From an uncultured Erysipelotrichaceae bacterium (GTDB taxonomy: Bacteria > Bacillota_I > Bacilli_A > RFN20 > CAG-826), in NCBI GenBank assembly GCA_902801805.1, contig CADCJP010000010.1, positions 1-19,013 on the forward strand: a DNA stretch of 19,013 bases. The letters run 5' to 3'. Each line of letters opens with the position of its first letter. The stretch's first letter is position 1. This document shows positions 6,655-14,209 of the stretch, piece by piece. A program made the translations under genes and the position numbers. Under the pieces are notes generated by a model, which did not search any database, was not told the DNA's origin, and saw only the letters and a list, made by a program, of their open reading frames with translations.

Positions 6655-7824
6655 ATGAATAAAGAAAAGATCTTATTTACCTCAGAATCAGTGAGTGAAG
6701 GACACCCTGATAAAGTGTGTGATCAAATCGCAGACGCTATTTTAGATGCTTGTTTAAAAGAGGATAAAAACGCAAGAGTGGCTTGTGAAGTTTTTGCCAG
6801 TAACAATTTTGTCTTAATTGGTGGAGAAATCACATGCAAAGTCCAACCAAATTACGTCCAAATCGTCAAGGATGTCTTAAAAGATATTGGTTACGATAGA
6901 CCAGAACTCGGTACCGACTATCACGATGTTGAAGTAGTGGTGAAGGTTAAAGAACAATCCCACGATATTTCCATCGGTGTCAGTCAAAAAAGACCAGAAG
7001 ATATCGGTGCGGGTGACCAAGGTATTATGTTTGGTTATGCCTCAAATGAAACCGAAGGATATATGCCTTTAGCGATTTCTATCGCTCACAAGTTAGTGAG
7101 AGAAGCAACCGCTCAAAGAAAGGCTGGTGTCTTCAAACACGCTCGTCCCGATATGAAGTCACAAGTGACTATCGATTATACTGACCCAGACAATATTCGT
7201 ATTGATACCATCCTCATGTCTATCCAACACGATGACAATATTGATTTAAATGAGTTTAAGAACTATGTTGTGGAAAACATCATGAAGAAAGTTGCTAAAT
7301 CATTTGGCTTAAATACTGACTTTAAAGTTTACTTTAACCCAACTGGTAAATTCGTCATTGGTGGTCCTACAGGTGACACAGGCGTGACCGGACGTAAGAT
7401 TATTGTTGATACATATGGTGGCACATGTGAGCACGGTGGTGGCGCTTTCTCTGGTAAAGACCCAACTAAAGTTGATAGATCCGCTACATACATGGCTAGA
7501 TACATCGCTAAAAACTTATGCGCTGCGGGTGTCGCTAAACGCTTAAGAGTGCAACTTAGCTATGCTATCGGTGTCAACCAACCATTATCCATTAACGTGA
7601 GAACATATAAAACATCCAGCTACAGTGATGATAAAATCCTCTCCGTTGTGAGAGAAGTCTTTGACTGCCGTCCTGGTATGATTATTAAAAACTTCAATTT
7701 AACTGAACCAAGTTTCAAATATCATGAATTAACAAACTATGGCCATTTCGGTAGACCTGACCTCGATTTGCCATGGGAAAAGCTCGATAAAGTTGAACAA
7801 ATCAAAAAGTTGTTAAATAACTAA
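6655..7824 (+). CDS. metK: S-adenosylmethionine synthetase
   Basis: 389 residues from the ATG at 6655; longer in-frame starts at 6622 and 6643 fall in the terminator hairpin and before the ribosome site GGAGGG (6645-6650), so they are rejected. MetK makes SAM from methionine and ATP. Visible motifs are SEGHPDK (14-20), GAGDQG (118-123) with its ATP-binding loop, and the phosphate loop GGGAFSGKD (261-269), all intact. Length matches the family. The gene is its own transcription unit behind a SAM-I-type riboswitch and terminator, so SAM should shut off its own synthesis. No terminator is visible after the stop, so some read-through into hpf is possible. Confidence 0.97.
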   Translation: MNKEKILFTSESVSEGHPDKVCDQIADAILDACLKEDKNARVACEVFASNNFVLIGGEITCKVQPNYVQIVKDVLKDIGYDRPELGTDYHDVEVVVKVKEQSHDISIGVSQKRPEDIGAGDQGIMFGYASNETEGYMPLAISIAHKLVREATAQRKAGVFKHARPDMKSQVTIDYTDPDNIRIDTILMSIQHDDNIDLNEFKNYVVENIMKKVAKSFGLNTDFKVYFNPTGKFVIGGPTGDTGVTGRKIIVDTYGGTCEHGGGAFSGKDPTKVDRSATYMARYIAKNLCAAGVAKRLRVQLSYAIGVNQPLSINVRTYKTSSYSDDKILSVVREVFDCRPGMIIKNFNLTEPSFKYHELTNYGHFGRPDLDLPWEKLDKVEQIKKLLNN

Positions 7825-7852
7825 GACTTTTATACATAAAGCCGAAATGTAA

Positions 7853-7861
7853 TGGTATAAT
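7853..7861 (+). promoter_or_regulatory. Extended -10 promoter of hpf
   Basis: TGGTATAAT is a perfect extended -10 (TGnTATAAT). The -35 region at 17 bases (TACATA) is poor, as often seen with extended -10 promoters. The start near 7868 leaves a leader of about 40 bases with a strong ribosome site. Confidence 0.6.
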
Positions 7862-7909
7862 TAAGTTGATAGAACTTCTGTTTCATAATTTGGAAGGAGG
7901 TTACAACAT

Positions 7910-8464
7910 ATGAAATACCAAATTATCGGCAAAAACATCCAGGTTACAGACGGCATTGCTTCGGCGATTGAGAAAAAGTTGTCTAAAATGGATAAATTTT
8001 TTCTTATTAACGATGATGTCGAGTGCCGCGCTGTCGTCAGCGTGCATGGCGAAACCCAAAGGGTAGAAATCACAATTTTCTTACCTCAAATGCCTTTACG
8101 TGCTGAAGTCGAAGATCAAGACTTATATGCTGCTATCGACTTAGCAATCGACAAACTCGTCGGTCAAATGCGTAAAGTTAAAACCAGAATGGATCGTTCT
8201 CGTGGCCGCGCATCATTTATTGACGCAGTCCAATTCCAAGAATCTCTTGAACAAGCAGCAGACGACAAAGAAGAAGATGTCGTCGTTAGAGCTAAATCAT
8301 ATTATTTAACACCAATGAAAATTGATGAAGCCATTCTTAGAATGGAAGCATTAGGACATGATTTCTTCGTCTATCTTGATGAAGAAGATGACCGTATCAG
8401 TGTCGTTTATATCCGTCGTGATGGTGGATATGGTGTCATCCAAGCGGAAAATCCTATCGCCTAA
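7910..8464 (+). CDS. hpf: Long-form ribosome hibernation promoting factor
   Basis: 184 residues. The N-terminal S30AE/YfiA domain (about 1-100) binds the 30S decoding region. A charged linker (about 105-123) is followed by the C-terminal dimerisation domain (about 124-180, with VRAKSYYLTPMKIDEAILRM and the DFFVYLDEE strand). The two-domain length identifies the long form, which dimerises 70S ribosomes into inactive 100S particles in stationary phase. A strong AAGGAGG site precedes the ATG. It has its own promoter and terminator, so it is monocistronic. Start and motifs are unambiguous. Confidence 0.95.
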   Translation: MKYQIIGKNIQVTDGIASAIEKKLSKMDKFFLINDDVECRAVVSVHGETQRVEITIFLPQMPLRAEVEDQDLYAAIDLAIDKLVGQMRKVKTRMDRSRGRASFIDAVQFQESLEQAADDKEEDVVVRAKSYYLTPMKIDEAILRMEALGHDFFVYLDEEDDRISVVYIRRDGGYGVIQAENPIA

Positions 8465-8483
8465 TCTAACAAAATTACAAAAG

Positions 8484-8507
8484 AAGCGGGTTTACCCGCT
8501 TTTTTTA
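8484..8507 (+). terminator. hpf terminator
   Basis: AAGCGGG/CCCGCTT hairpin with a TTTA loop, followed by a run of T, 20 bases after the hpf stop. Confidence 0.9.
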
Positions 8508-8533
8508 TTTATCCCACGCATAATAAAAAACAT

Positions 8534-8561
8534 GTGACATTCGTTTCCACGCGTGTATAAT
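8534..8561 (+). promoter_or_regulatory. Promoter of the HAD phosphatase operon
   Basis: -35 GTGACA (8534-8539), a 16-base spacer and a perfect -10 TATAAT (8556-8561). The -10 ends eight bases before the ATG, so the predicted mRNA has almost no leader. The G-rich AGGGGC before the ATG would lie upstream of the RNA start. Confidence 0.7.
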
Positions 8562-8569
8562 ATAGGGGC

Positions 8570-9421
8570 ATGGCAAAATTACTAGCTATTGATTTAGACG
8601 GAACATTATTTTATCCAAAAAACATTAAACGTTGCATTCCTCGCAAGAATGTAAAGTTTTTACGTAGATGGATTGATGCCGGTAATAAATTAGTTTTAGT
8701 CACATCTCGTTCTACACAATTCACTGATCGTTTGAAAGGTGAAATCAAAAGACCAGTGGACTTTATTACATGCTGTTCTAGTCAAATTATTGCGAACGAT
8801 AAACTCATCTACGATAAGGCAATGCCAAATCGAGAAATTAAAGAAATTGTCGAAACAATTGAAAAAGCGTACGAACCAATCGCTTTATTAATGACAACTG
8901 ACAATCATCCATGTATTATTAAAACTAGTCGTAAAGTCTCGTTCATCTTTAGATGGTTTTACAAAATCTGGTGGTGGTTCCAATTCGCATATCGTGAACC
9001 ATTCGTCGCCGATGATGAATTATTCATTAAAGAGTTAGAAACAGCGAGAATCTTTAAGATTATGATCTTTATCGGTCTTAAGAAGAAAAAAGCGCAAATC
9101 GCGAAAGAACTCAATAAGGAATTCCGTCAAAAATTCCCAGAAATTGAATCTTCTTGGACTGTACAAGTCAATGAGTTAACCCCTGAGGGTTGCAATAAAG
9201 GAAATGGTGTTGAAAGATACTGCCAATTAACTGGCATCAAACCAGAAGATGTCTATGTTGTTGGTGATTCCGGTAATGATATCACTATGTTTAGTAAGTA
9301 TTACGAACATAGTTATTGCATGAAGCGTGGCCATCCAAGTGCGAGGAAATACGCTAAGCATATTATTTCCAGGGTCTACAAATTAGAAAATCTTATTTTG
9401 GAAGGAGAAAATCATGAATAA
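8570..9421 (+). CDS. HAD superfamily (Cof/IIB-type) phosphatase
   Basis: 283 residues with all four HAD motifs: DLDGT (8-12, nucleophile Asp8), TSRS (45-48), the Lys in GCNKGNG (about 210) and GDSGND (232-237). A large cap domain between motifs II and III marks subclass IIB, whose members dephosphorylate sugar phosphates, nucleotides or cofactors such as FMN. The substrate here cannot be told. The cap contains an unusually aromatic, basic stretch (about 127-142, several Trp and Phe), perhaps a membrane-contacting or substrate-specific insert. It overlaps the next gene by eight bases and is first in a three-gene operon. The start codon is next to the predicted RNA start. Confidence 0.88.
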   Translation: MAKLLAIDLDGTLFYPKNIKRCIPRKNVKFLRRWIDAGNKLVLVTSRSTQFTDRLKGEIKRPVDFITCCSSQIIANDKLIYDKAMPNREIKEIVETIEKAYEPIALLMTTDNHPCIIKTSRKVSFIFRWFYKIWWWFQFAYREPFVADDELFIKELETARIFKIMIFIGLKKKKAQIAKELNKEFRQKFPEIESSWTVQVNELTPEGCNKGNGVERYCQLTGIKPEDVYVVGDSGNDITMFSKYYEHSYCMKRGHPSARKYAKHIISRVYKLENLILEGENHE

Positions 9422-10259
9422 CTTTAGTTTATACACCTTTAGACTTTATCACTACTTGCTCACAATCCGTGACACCCTTGAATACTCCATCAAGAGAGAC
9501 CATTCAATCGAAGTCTACAACAACCGTAAGAAAATTCTTGAAGACAATTTAAACGAAGGTACACCTTTCGGTGATTTCTTAAAGAACAATGGTGAAGCTG
9601 GTGATAAAATCAGAGAAAAGATTAACCAATTCTTAACTGAATTATATTCAGAAGAAAGTACAATTTTAATGCCATCCGGCGACCAAGTCCGTGTTGATAC
9701 CGCGCAACTCGTCACATTATTCGATATGACAGTCGGTTTAACCGAAACAATGCGTGACATCGTGTTCCAATATGTGAGCTATGGTATTAAGAACAACGAA
9801 ATTGACCAATTACTCATCAAGTTAGTGGATCAAGACGAAAGAATGTATCGTATTGTCTTATCAATGCTTGCGATGAGAGTATTTGAAGAATCATTCGCTG
9901 AATTCCAAAAAGTCATGAATGAAAGCCAAGGTAAACCAACACCACAAAGTAACTTCATTGTCCAAAATGAACTTGCTAAGTTAACTGGTTTCTTACGCTT
10001 CTCACGTCAACACGTTCACTGCACTGATAACGAAACACTCGATTTATTAGATGAAACATTACGTGTTCTCGAAATGACCGAAGGTAGAAGACAACGTCCA
10101 GACAACAAAGGTTTCAAAGAAATCTTTGAGGACTTAAACAAAAAACTCAATGAAGCGACTGCTAAAGATGAAGCTGCTTGGAAAGCCACATATCAAGAAG
10201 TCGTTAACGAAGTTACCAAAGCTTCCCAACAACAAAAACCAGCGGAATCCGCTAACTAA
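9414..10259 (+). CDS. Unrecognised 281-residue helical protein
   Basis: I do not recognise the family. The protein looks soluble and largely alpha-helical, rich in Asp, Glu, Lys and Gln, with no signal peptide, membrane segment, or nucleotide-binding or catalytic motif I can name. The C-terminal part (about 235-281) is highly charged with Lys/Glu/Ala-rich helices and a Gln/Pro tail. AAGGAG precedes the ATG, which overlaps the HAD phosphatase stop by eight bases; a small membrane protein follows after 14 bases. Codon use is C-ending and looks highly expressed. Position suggests a cytosolic partner of the flanking phosphatase and membrane protein, but that is inference. Confidence 0.8.
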   Translation: MNNFSLYTFRLYHYLLTIRDTLEYSIKRDHSIEVYNNRKKILEDNLNEGTPFGDFLKNNGEAGDKIREKINQFLTELYSEESTILMPSGDQVRVDTAQLVTLFDMTVGLTETMRDIVFQYVSYGIKNNEIDQLLIKLVDQDERMYRIVLSMLAMRVFEESFAEFQKVMNESQGKPTPQSNFIVQNELAKLTGFLRFSRQHVHCTDNETLDLLDETLRVLEMTEGRRQRPDNKGFKEIFEDLNKKLNEATAKDEAAWKATYQEVVNEVTKASQQQKPAESAN

Positions 10260-10273
10260 AGGAGAATTAATTT

Positions 10274-10648
10274 ATGGCTAAAAAGAATAAATTACCAGTA
10301 TCAATCTTTGAACTCGTCTGGTATCCCATCTGTGCATTAGTGATCTTATGGGGTTTAACATATGTTGTTCTCGGTTTAGTCACTAAATACAACAACATTA
10401 CTGCCTTAATCGATTTTGATGCTAACTTCAAAAAGACATTTGGTTTAAACCTCTACTTCTGGGGCTTAATCATTGTCGCTATCGGTGCTGTTGCAGGTGT
10501 CGTAGTCATGCTCTTCTATGCGAAGACATTCGACCGCGCTAGTGAAAGAGAACAACGTAGAAGTGCCCGTCTTAATGCTTTAAAGAAAGATGAAAAAGTT
10601 GTTGACGAACAACAACCAGAAGTCGTTGAAGCAAAACCAGCGGAATAA
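10274..10648 (+). CDS. Small two-helix membrane protein
   Basis: Unrecognised 124-residue protein. Two hydrophobic segments (about 13-34 and 56-81) flank a short loop. After these comes a basic Arg-rich stretch (about 86-102) and an acidic Glu/Val/Pro tail, likely cytoplasmic. The positive charges at the N-terminus and after helix 2 place both ends inside. AAAGGAG precedes the ATG. It is the last gene of the HAD phosphatase operon and is followed by a strong terminator. It could anchor the 281-residue protein to the membrane; nothing in the sequence proves that. Confidence 0.78.
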   Translation: MAKKNKLPVSIFELVWYPICALVILWGLTYVVLGLVTKYNNITALIDFDANFKKTFGLNLYFWGLIIVAIGAVAGVVVMLFYAKTFDRASEREQRRSARLNALKKDEKVVDEQQPEVVEAKPAE

Positions 10649-10672
10649 ACCTTCCAAAACAATTCAAATATT

Positions 10673-10699
10673 AGAGCCGAAAGGCTCTTTTATTTTTTA
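10673..10699 (+). terminator. Terminator of the HAD phosphatase operon
   Basis: AGAGCC-GAAA-GGCTCT (10673-10688), a stem capped by a stable tetraloop, followed by TTTATTTTTT. It lies between convergent genes, and its T-run overlaps the last codons of the minus-strand Pr6Pr-like gene. Confidence 0.9.
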
Positions 10700-11610
10700 T
10701 GGATATTCTTCAAATAACTTTCTAAATAAATATCATATTGGATATCTAACGCTAATTCTTCAGCGTGATATCTTTCAGACAATAACTTAACAATATCAAC
10801 AGGGACGTAGATATCATCACCTTCATGATAGAATTTTGATTCGACTTCCGCGAGGTGAGCAATTGCGTCACCAATTCTATCGAACTTATAATCATCAGAT
10901 TCCTTATAGTACTTTTCAATACCTCTAGTCACATGCTTATTAGTGAGATTATGTAAAAGTCTTAATAATAAGGAAAGTAGATACGCGGCGGCCATGATTG
11001 AAATGAAGGCAACTGGCCAAGGCATAATATCCGCTAAATGATAATGATCTCTCCAAATATGTGTGACAAATGCCAAGATAAAATACATTAAGGAATAAAT
11101 AAAGGTTGGGATAATCGCAATGAATGAGTGGCTAAATCTAATTCGACCATCAGAAACCGCAATAGTGAATAACATAAAGACAAAGATCGGATTAAGCGTA
11201 TGCATAAAGACGTTAGAGTTACCAAACATTGCATAGGCGAAACCAGTTGTAGGACCGATTAATGCAAGCGCAATAGTCATGGTTAATAATGAGCCAACAG
11301 AACCGATATACATGACTTCCACAATCCATTTAGGAAGCTTATATTTATTTTTTCTTAATCCATCAATTTGGAAAGGTATACAAATAGCTGCGGCTAAAGC
11401 AGCGATGATATTAGAAATAGTGGTGAACATTCTTAATGTTCCTAGACCCGCTTCAGGTGTACTTTCATTAAAGAAATTAATGATATTAAGCACTAAAGCG
11501 ATAATGGTTAACATCACCACAATTGAACATATAATTAAACCAACAATGCAGCGCATTTTGTTAATTGTTCTAGCGTTGGTGATAGCGACTTTTCTATGTT
11601 CTTTCATCAT
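10690..11610 (-). CDS. Six-helix membrane protein, Pr6Pr/AIG1-like
   Basis: 306 residues with six hydrophobic segments, roughly 21-46, 62-82, 97-120, 133-152, 163-184 and 196-218, then a charged soluble tail (about 221-306). The FTTISN motif in helix 2 (62-67) and the HTLNPIFVF motif in helix 4 (137-145) resemble the Pr6Pr / FAR-17a/AIG1-like membrane family, whose bacterial function is unknown though eukaryotic relatives hydrolyse lipids. The long tail is not part of that core. The start is taken at the first ATG of ATGATG; no ribosome site precedes it. It diverges from the GT2 gene 84 bases away. Family assignment is moderate. Confidence 0.7.
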   Translation of the reverse strand: MMKEHRKVAITNARTINKMRCIVGLIICSIVVMLTIIALVLNIINFFNESTPEAGLGTLRMFTTISNIIAALAAAICIPFQIDGLRKNKYKLPKWIVEVMYIGSVGSLLTMTIALALIGPTTGFAYAMFGNSNVFMHTLNPIFVFMLFTIAVSDGRIRFSHSFIAIIPTFIYSLMYFILAFVTHIWRDHYHLADIMPWPVAFISIMAAAYLLSLLLRLLHNLTNKHVTRGIEKYYKESDDYKFDRIGDAIAHLAEVESKFYHEGDDIYVPVDIVKLLSERYHAEELALDIQYDIYLESYLKNIHKK

Positions 11611-11678
11611 TCATAGTTTAACATACTTTTAATCTGCTTATACAAATATTCAACTTTTAACCCATTGGACGAAAGTTG

Positions 11679-11684
11679 TACAAT
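11679..11684 (+). promoter_or_regulatory. Putative -10 box (TACAAT) of the GT2 gene
   Basis: TACAAT ends ten bases before the ATG at 11695, so the mRNA would have a leader of about four bases. No convincing -35; TTTTAA at 18 bases is weak. Confidence 0.4.
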
Positions 11685-11694
11685 AAAAGTATGT

Positions 11695-12996
11695 ATGAAT
11701 TACGTTAATATCATTAATCTTGTTTTTCTTATTATCGGAGTAGCATTCAGTATCTACTTATTCCATTTTATCTTTTTTGCCATTAGTGGCACCTTTCATA
11801 AGAAACACTATCCAAAAGTGGAAGAAAAATGTCGATACGGTATTATCATCTCCGCGAAAGATGAAGAAAACGTTATCGCAAGAGTGATTAATAGCATTAG
11901 AAGCGCAGACTATCCTCAAGATAAATTAGATATCTATGTCATTGCTCATAACTGCTCAGATAGAACTGGAGAAATCGCTAAATCATTAGGGGCATTTGTC
12001 ATCGTTGATAATAACAAAGAAGAAAACACATTAGGTCAAGCTTATAAGTACGCTTTTAGCCATATAGACAACATTTCATCTTGCGATGGATTCATTTTCT
12101 TTAACGCGGATAATACTGTCGCTAAAGACTATTTTGATAAGCTTAATGACGCTTTTGTTTATTACAACAAAAAGGACGCTATTTCATCATTCCGTAGTTC
12201 GTCAAACGCTAATGATGGTGTATTACCTTCTTTGTATGGCTATTATTTTGGTACATCCTGTATGTTGACCTTTTCTGGTAGAAACAATCTTAACGTGTCT
12301 GGAAGAGTGACTGGATGTGGCTTTGTAATCCCTTCCGAACAATTAGAGAATGGCTGGGAATTTACCAGCATTACCGAAGATATCGAATATAGTGCAAACG
12401 CTGTTTTAAAAGGGAAGAAAATCCGTTTTTGCTATGACGCAACATTTTATGATGAACAGCCAAAGAATTTCAAAACCATGTGGAATCAACGCTTACGTTG
12501 GAGTAAGGGCCAGCATATCATTAGCAAACGCTGTTTCCCTCAATTGCTTGTGGCTTTGTTTTCTAGAAAGAATAAAAATAAGGTTTCGCTATTTGTGAGC
12601 CTAACTTTCCATTCTTATATTACGATAGTGATATCGTTTTTAACGGTCCTACAAGTAGTGGCCCTTTTATTCTCCCCATTATTTAACATTTCTTTATATA
12701 ATGCATTTTTATATTGGAACACTAATGAAAGCTGGTTCCATAATATGTTCTTTTCTTTAAACACTGGCTATTTATTCTCATTTATTAAAGGAGTAGTGTT
12801 CTTCATTATTTCTAGTTATATAACTGCCTTATTAGTGAGAATATCCGCAAACGCAAAATTTAAGGACTATCGTTTAAGTAAAAAGATGTTAGGATTTATT
12901 TTCTTCCCGTTGTTCCTTGCACTACAATTTCCAATCGATATAGTTACTTTATTTAAGAAGCAAGTGAAGTGGAAAAAGATCCCACACGGGAAATAA
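11695..12996 (+). CDS. Processive family 2 glycosyltransferase, membrane-bound
   Basis: 433 residues from the ATG at 11695; an upstream in-frame TTG at 11665 is rejected because it precedes the -10 box. An N-terminal helix (about 7-30) is followed by a GT2 catalytic domain with ISAKDEE (52-58), the metal site NADN (137-140), TED (217-219, probable catalytic base) and QRLRWSKGQ (255-263). The QxxRW signature marks processive synthases of the cellulose/hyaluronan/poly-GlcNAc type. Three to four more helices follow (about 288-320, 365-390 and 400-420). Such enzymes build and extrude a polysaccharide from a nucleotide sugar. No partner genes are adjacent, so the product is unknown. Confidence 0.88.
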   Translation: MNYVNIINLVFLIIGVAFSIYLFHFIFFAISGTFHKKHYPKVEEKCRYGIIISAKDEENVIARVINSIRSADYPQDKLDIYVIAHNCSDRTGEIAKSLGAFVIVDNNKEENTLGQAYKYAFSHIDNISSCDGFIFFNADNTVAKDYFDKLNDAFVYYNKKDAISSFRSSSNANDGVLPSLYGYYFGTSCMLTFSGRNNLNVSGRVTGCGFVIPSEQLENGWEFTSITEDIEYSANAVLKGKKIRFCYDATFYDEQPKNFKTMWNQRLRWSKGQHIISKRCFPQLLVALFSRKNKNKVSLFVSLTFHSYITIVISFLTVLQVVALLFSPLFNISLYNAFLYWNTNESWFHNMFFSLNTGYLFSFIKGVVFFIISSYITALLVRISANAKFKDYRLSKKMLGFIFFPLFLALQFPIDIVTLFKKQVKWKKIPHGK

Positions 12997-13018
12997 AAAA
13001 CACGTCAACTGACGTGTT
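12995..13018 (-). terminator. Terminator of tRNA-Ser, possibly bidirectional
   Basis: AACACGTC-AACT-GACGTGTT stem (12999-13018). The U-run is on the minus-strand side (A-run 12995-13000), which suits tRNA-Ser transcription. It also lies just after the GT2 stop codon and may stop plus-strand transcription weakly. Confidence 0.75.
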
Positions 13019-13028
13019 AGTTACTGTT

Positions 13029-13119
13029 TGGCGGAGGAAGAGGGATTTGAACCCTCGCACACTGTTACATGTCTACGAGCTTTCCAAGCCCGCCCCTTCA
13101 GCCTCTTGGGTATTCCTCC
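13029..13119 (-). tRNA. tRNA-Ser (anticodon GGA), CCA encoded
   Basis: Minus-strand class II tRNA. The acceptor stem GGAGGAA/TTCCTCC pairs 13113-13119 with 13033-13039; the anticodon stem CGGGC/GCTCG holds the loop TTGGAAA, so the anticodon is GGA (UCC and UCU). A long variable arm and a GTTCAAATC T-loop are present. Discriminator G and CCA occupy 13029-13032. Confidence 0.96.
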
Positions 13120-13153
13120 GTATGGCTGAACAATATTTGAACGTGCGAATAGT

Positions 13154-13159
13154 ATTATA
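13154..13159 (-). promoter_or_regulatory. Possible -10 box of tRNA-Ser
   Basis: A perfect TATAAT on the minus strand within very AT-rich sequence, about 35 bases upstream of the tRNA. No good -35 is seen, so this is tentative. Confidence 0.4.
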
Positions 13160-13206
13160 ACAAAAATTTTTAATTATGCACTCTTTATTTGATAAATATT
13201 TATTTA

Positions 13207-13212
13207 TACAAT
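13207..13212 (+). promoter_or_regulatory. Putative -10 box (TACAAT) of the rluA-like gene
   Basis: TACAAT ends six bases before the ATG at 13219, placing the RNA start at the start codon. There is no ribosome site and no clear -35 in the AT-rich sequence upstream. Confidence 0.45.
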
Positions 13213-13218
13213 AATGTT

Positions 13219-14196
13219 ATGCGTAAATATATCATTCAAAAGAGCGAAGAAGGACAAACATTGGAGAAGTATACGCAAAAACTTCTCGTGGGTGCTCCTA
13301 ACTCTTTTATTTATAAATTATTTAGAAAAAAAGATGTCAAAGTGAATGGTCATCATGAAGACCGTAAGTTCATTATTAAAGAAAATGATGAAGTCTCTAT
13401 CTATGTTAAAGAAGAGCAATTCGAAGAATTTTTAAAAGAAAAAGCCTATCAACCAAATAATCAAATCCAAGACTGGATTGTTTATGAAGATGATAATGTT
13501 TTATTCGTTAATAAACCACGTGGCTTATTAGTGCAAAAAAGCGCTCCTCAAGATGAATCCTTAGACCAAATGGTCATCGAATATCTCATTTATAAAGGTG
13601 AATACGATCCTTCTAAAGAACTAGCGTTCAAACCAGGTCCAGCGCATAGATTAGATAGAAATACATCGGGTATAGTGGTCTTTGGTAAAAACCATGATGC
13701 TTTAGAACTATTATTTGAACTATTCAAAAATCACGATTTGATTAATAAGCATTACCTTGCTTTAGTCGTGGGCAAAATGGAAAAAGAAAAAGACACCATT
13801 AATGCGCCTTTAAGAAAAGATGAAAAGACTAACACTGTGACAGTAGCCTCTATAGAAAAAGGTGGTAAAACCGCAAAAACAGTCTACAAGGTCATTAAAA
13901 ACTATGAAGAATATTCTTTATTAGATGTCACGCTTTTAACGGGTAGAACCCATCAAATCCGTGTACATCTTGCCTATATTAATCATCCAATCATCGGGGA
14001 TGAAAAATACGGTGATTTCCAAGCTAACCGTGTCTTTAAACAAAAGTATGGTTTTAATAAGCAGTTCTTACACGCTTATAAGATTGGCTTTGGTGATTTA
14101 CCAAAACCATTAACTAATTTAAGTAGAAAAGAATTTACCGCTGAACCAAGAGAAGAAATTGCAAATATCCTAACTATGTTAGACAATAATAAATAA
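13219..14196 (+). CDS. RluA-family rRNA pseudouridine synthase
   Basis: 325 residues from the ATG at 13219; an in-frame TTG at 13189 precedes the likely -10 box and is rejected. An S4-like RNA-binding domain (about 13-63, with KLFRKKDVKVNG) is followed by the RluA catalytic domain. HRLDRNTSG (143-151) contains the catalytic Asp146. The TGRTHQIRVHLAYINHPIIGDEKYG region (about 242-266) is the other family signature. It converts uridines in rRNA to pseudouridine, most likely 23S as in RluC/RluD; the target site cannot be told. The phosphohexomutase gene starts 13 bases after its stop, so they form an operon. Confidence 0.92.
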   Translation: MRKYIIQKSEEGQTLEKYTQKLLVGAPNSFIYKLFRKKDVKVNGHHEDRKFIIKENDEVSIYVKEEQFEEFLKEKAYQPNNQIQDWIVYEDDNVLFVNKPRGLLVQKSAPQDESLDQMVIEYLIYKGEYDPSKELAFKPGPAHRLDRNTSGIVVFGKNHDALELLFELFKNHDLINKHYLALVVGKMEKEKDTINAPLRKDEKTNTVTVASIEKGGKTAKTVYKVIKNYEEYSLLDVTLLTGRTHQIRVHLAYINHPIIGDEKYGDFQANRVFKQKYGFNKQFLHAYKIGFGDLPKPLTNLSRKEFTAEPREEIANILTMLDNNK

Positions 14197-14209
14197 GGGA
14201 GATTTATTT

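Noticed and set aside
5579..13156. AATACTATTCGCA found after -10-like boxes both before pduL (5579-5591) and, on the minus strand, before tRNA-Ser (13144-13156)
   Set aside because: A shared 13-mer is expected by chance a few times in a 19-kb AT-rich window; neither site has a good -35.
12969..13160. Open frame with an RDLNPRTLLHVYELSK-like peptide
   Set aside because: It is translated antisense to tRNA-Ser; this peptide is a well-known artefact of tRNA antisense frames.
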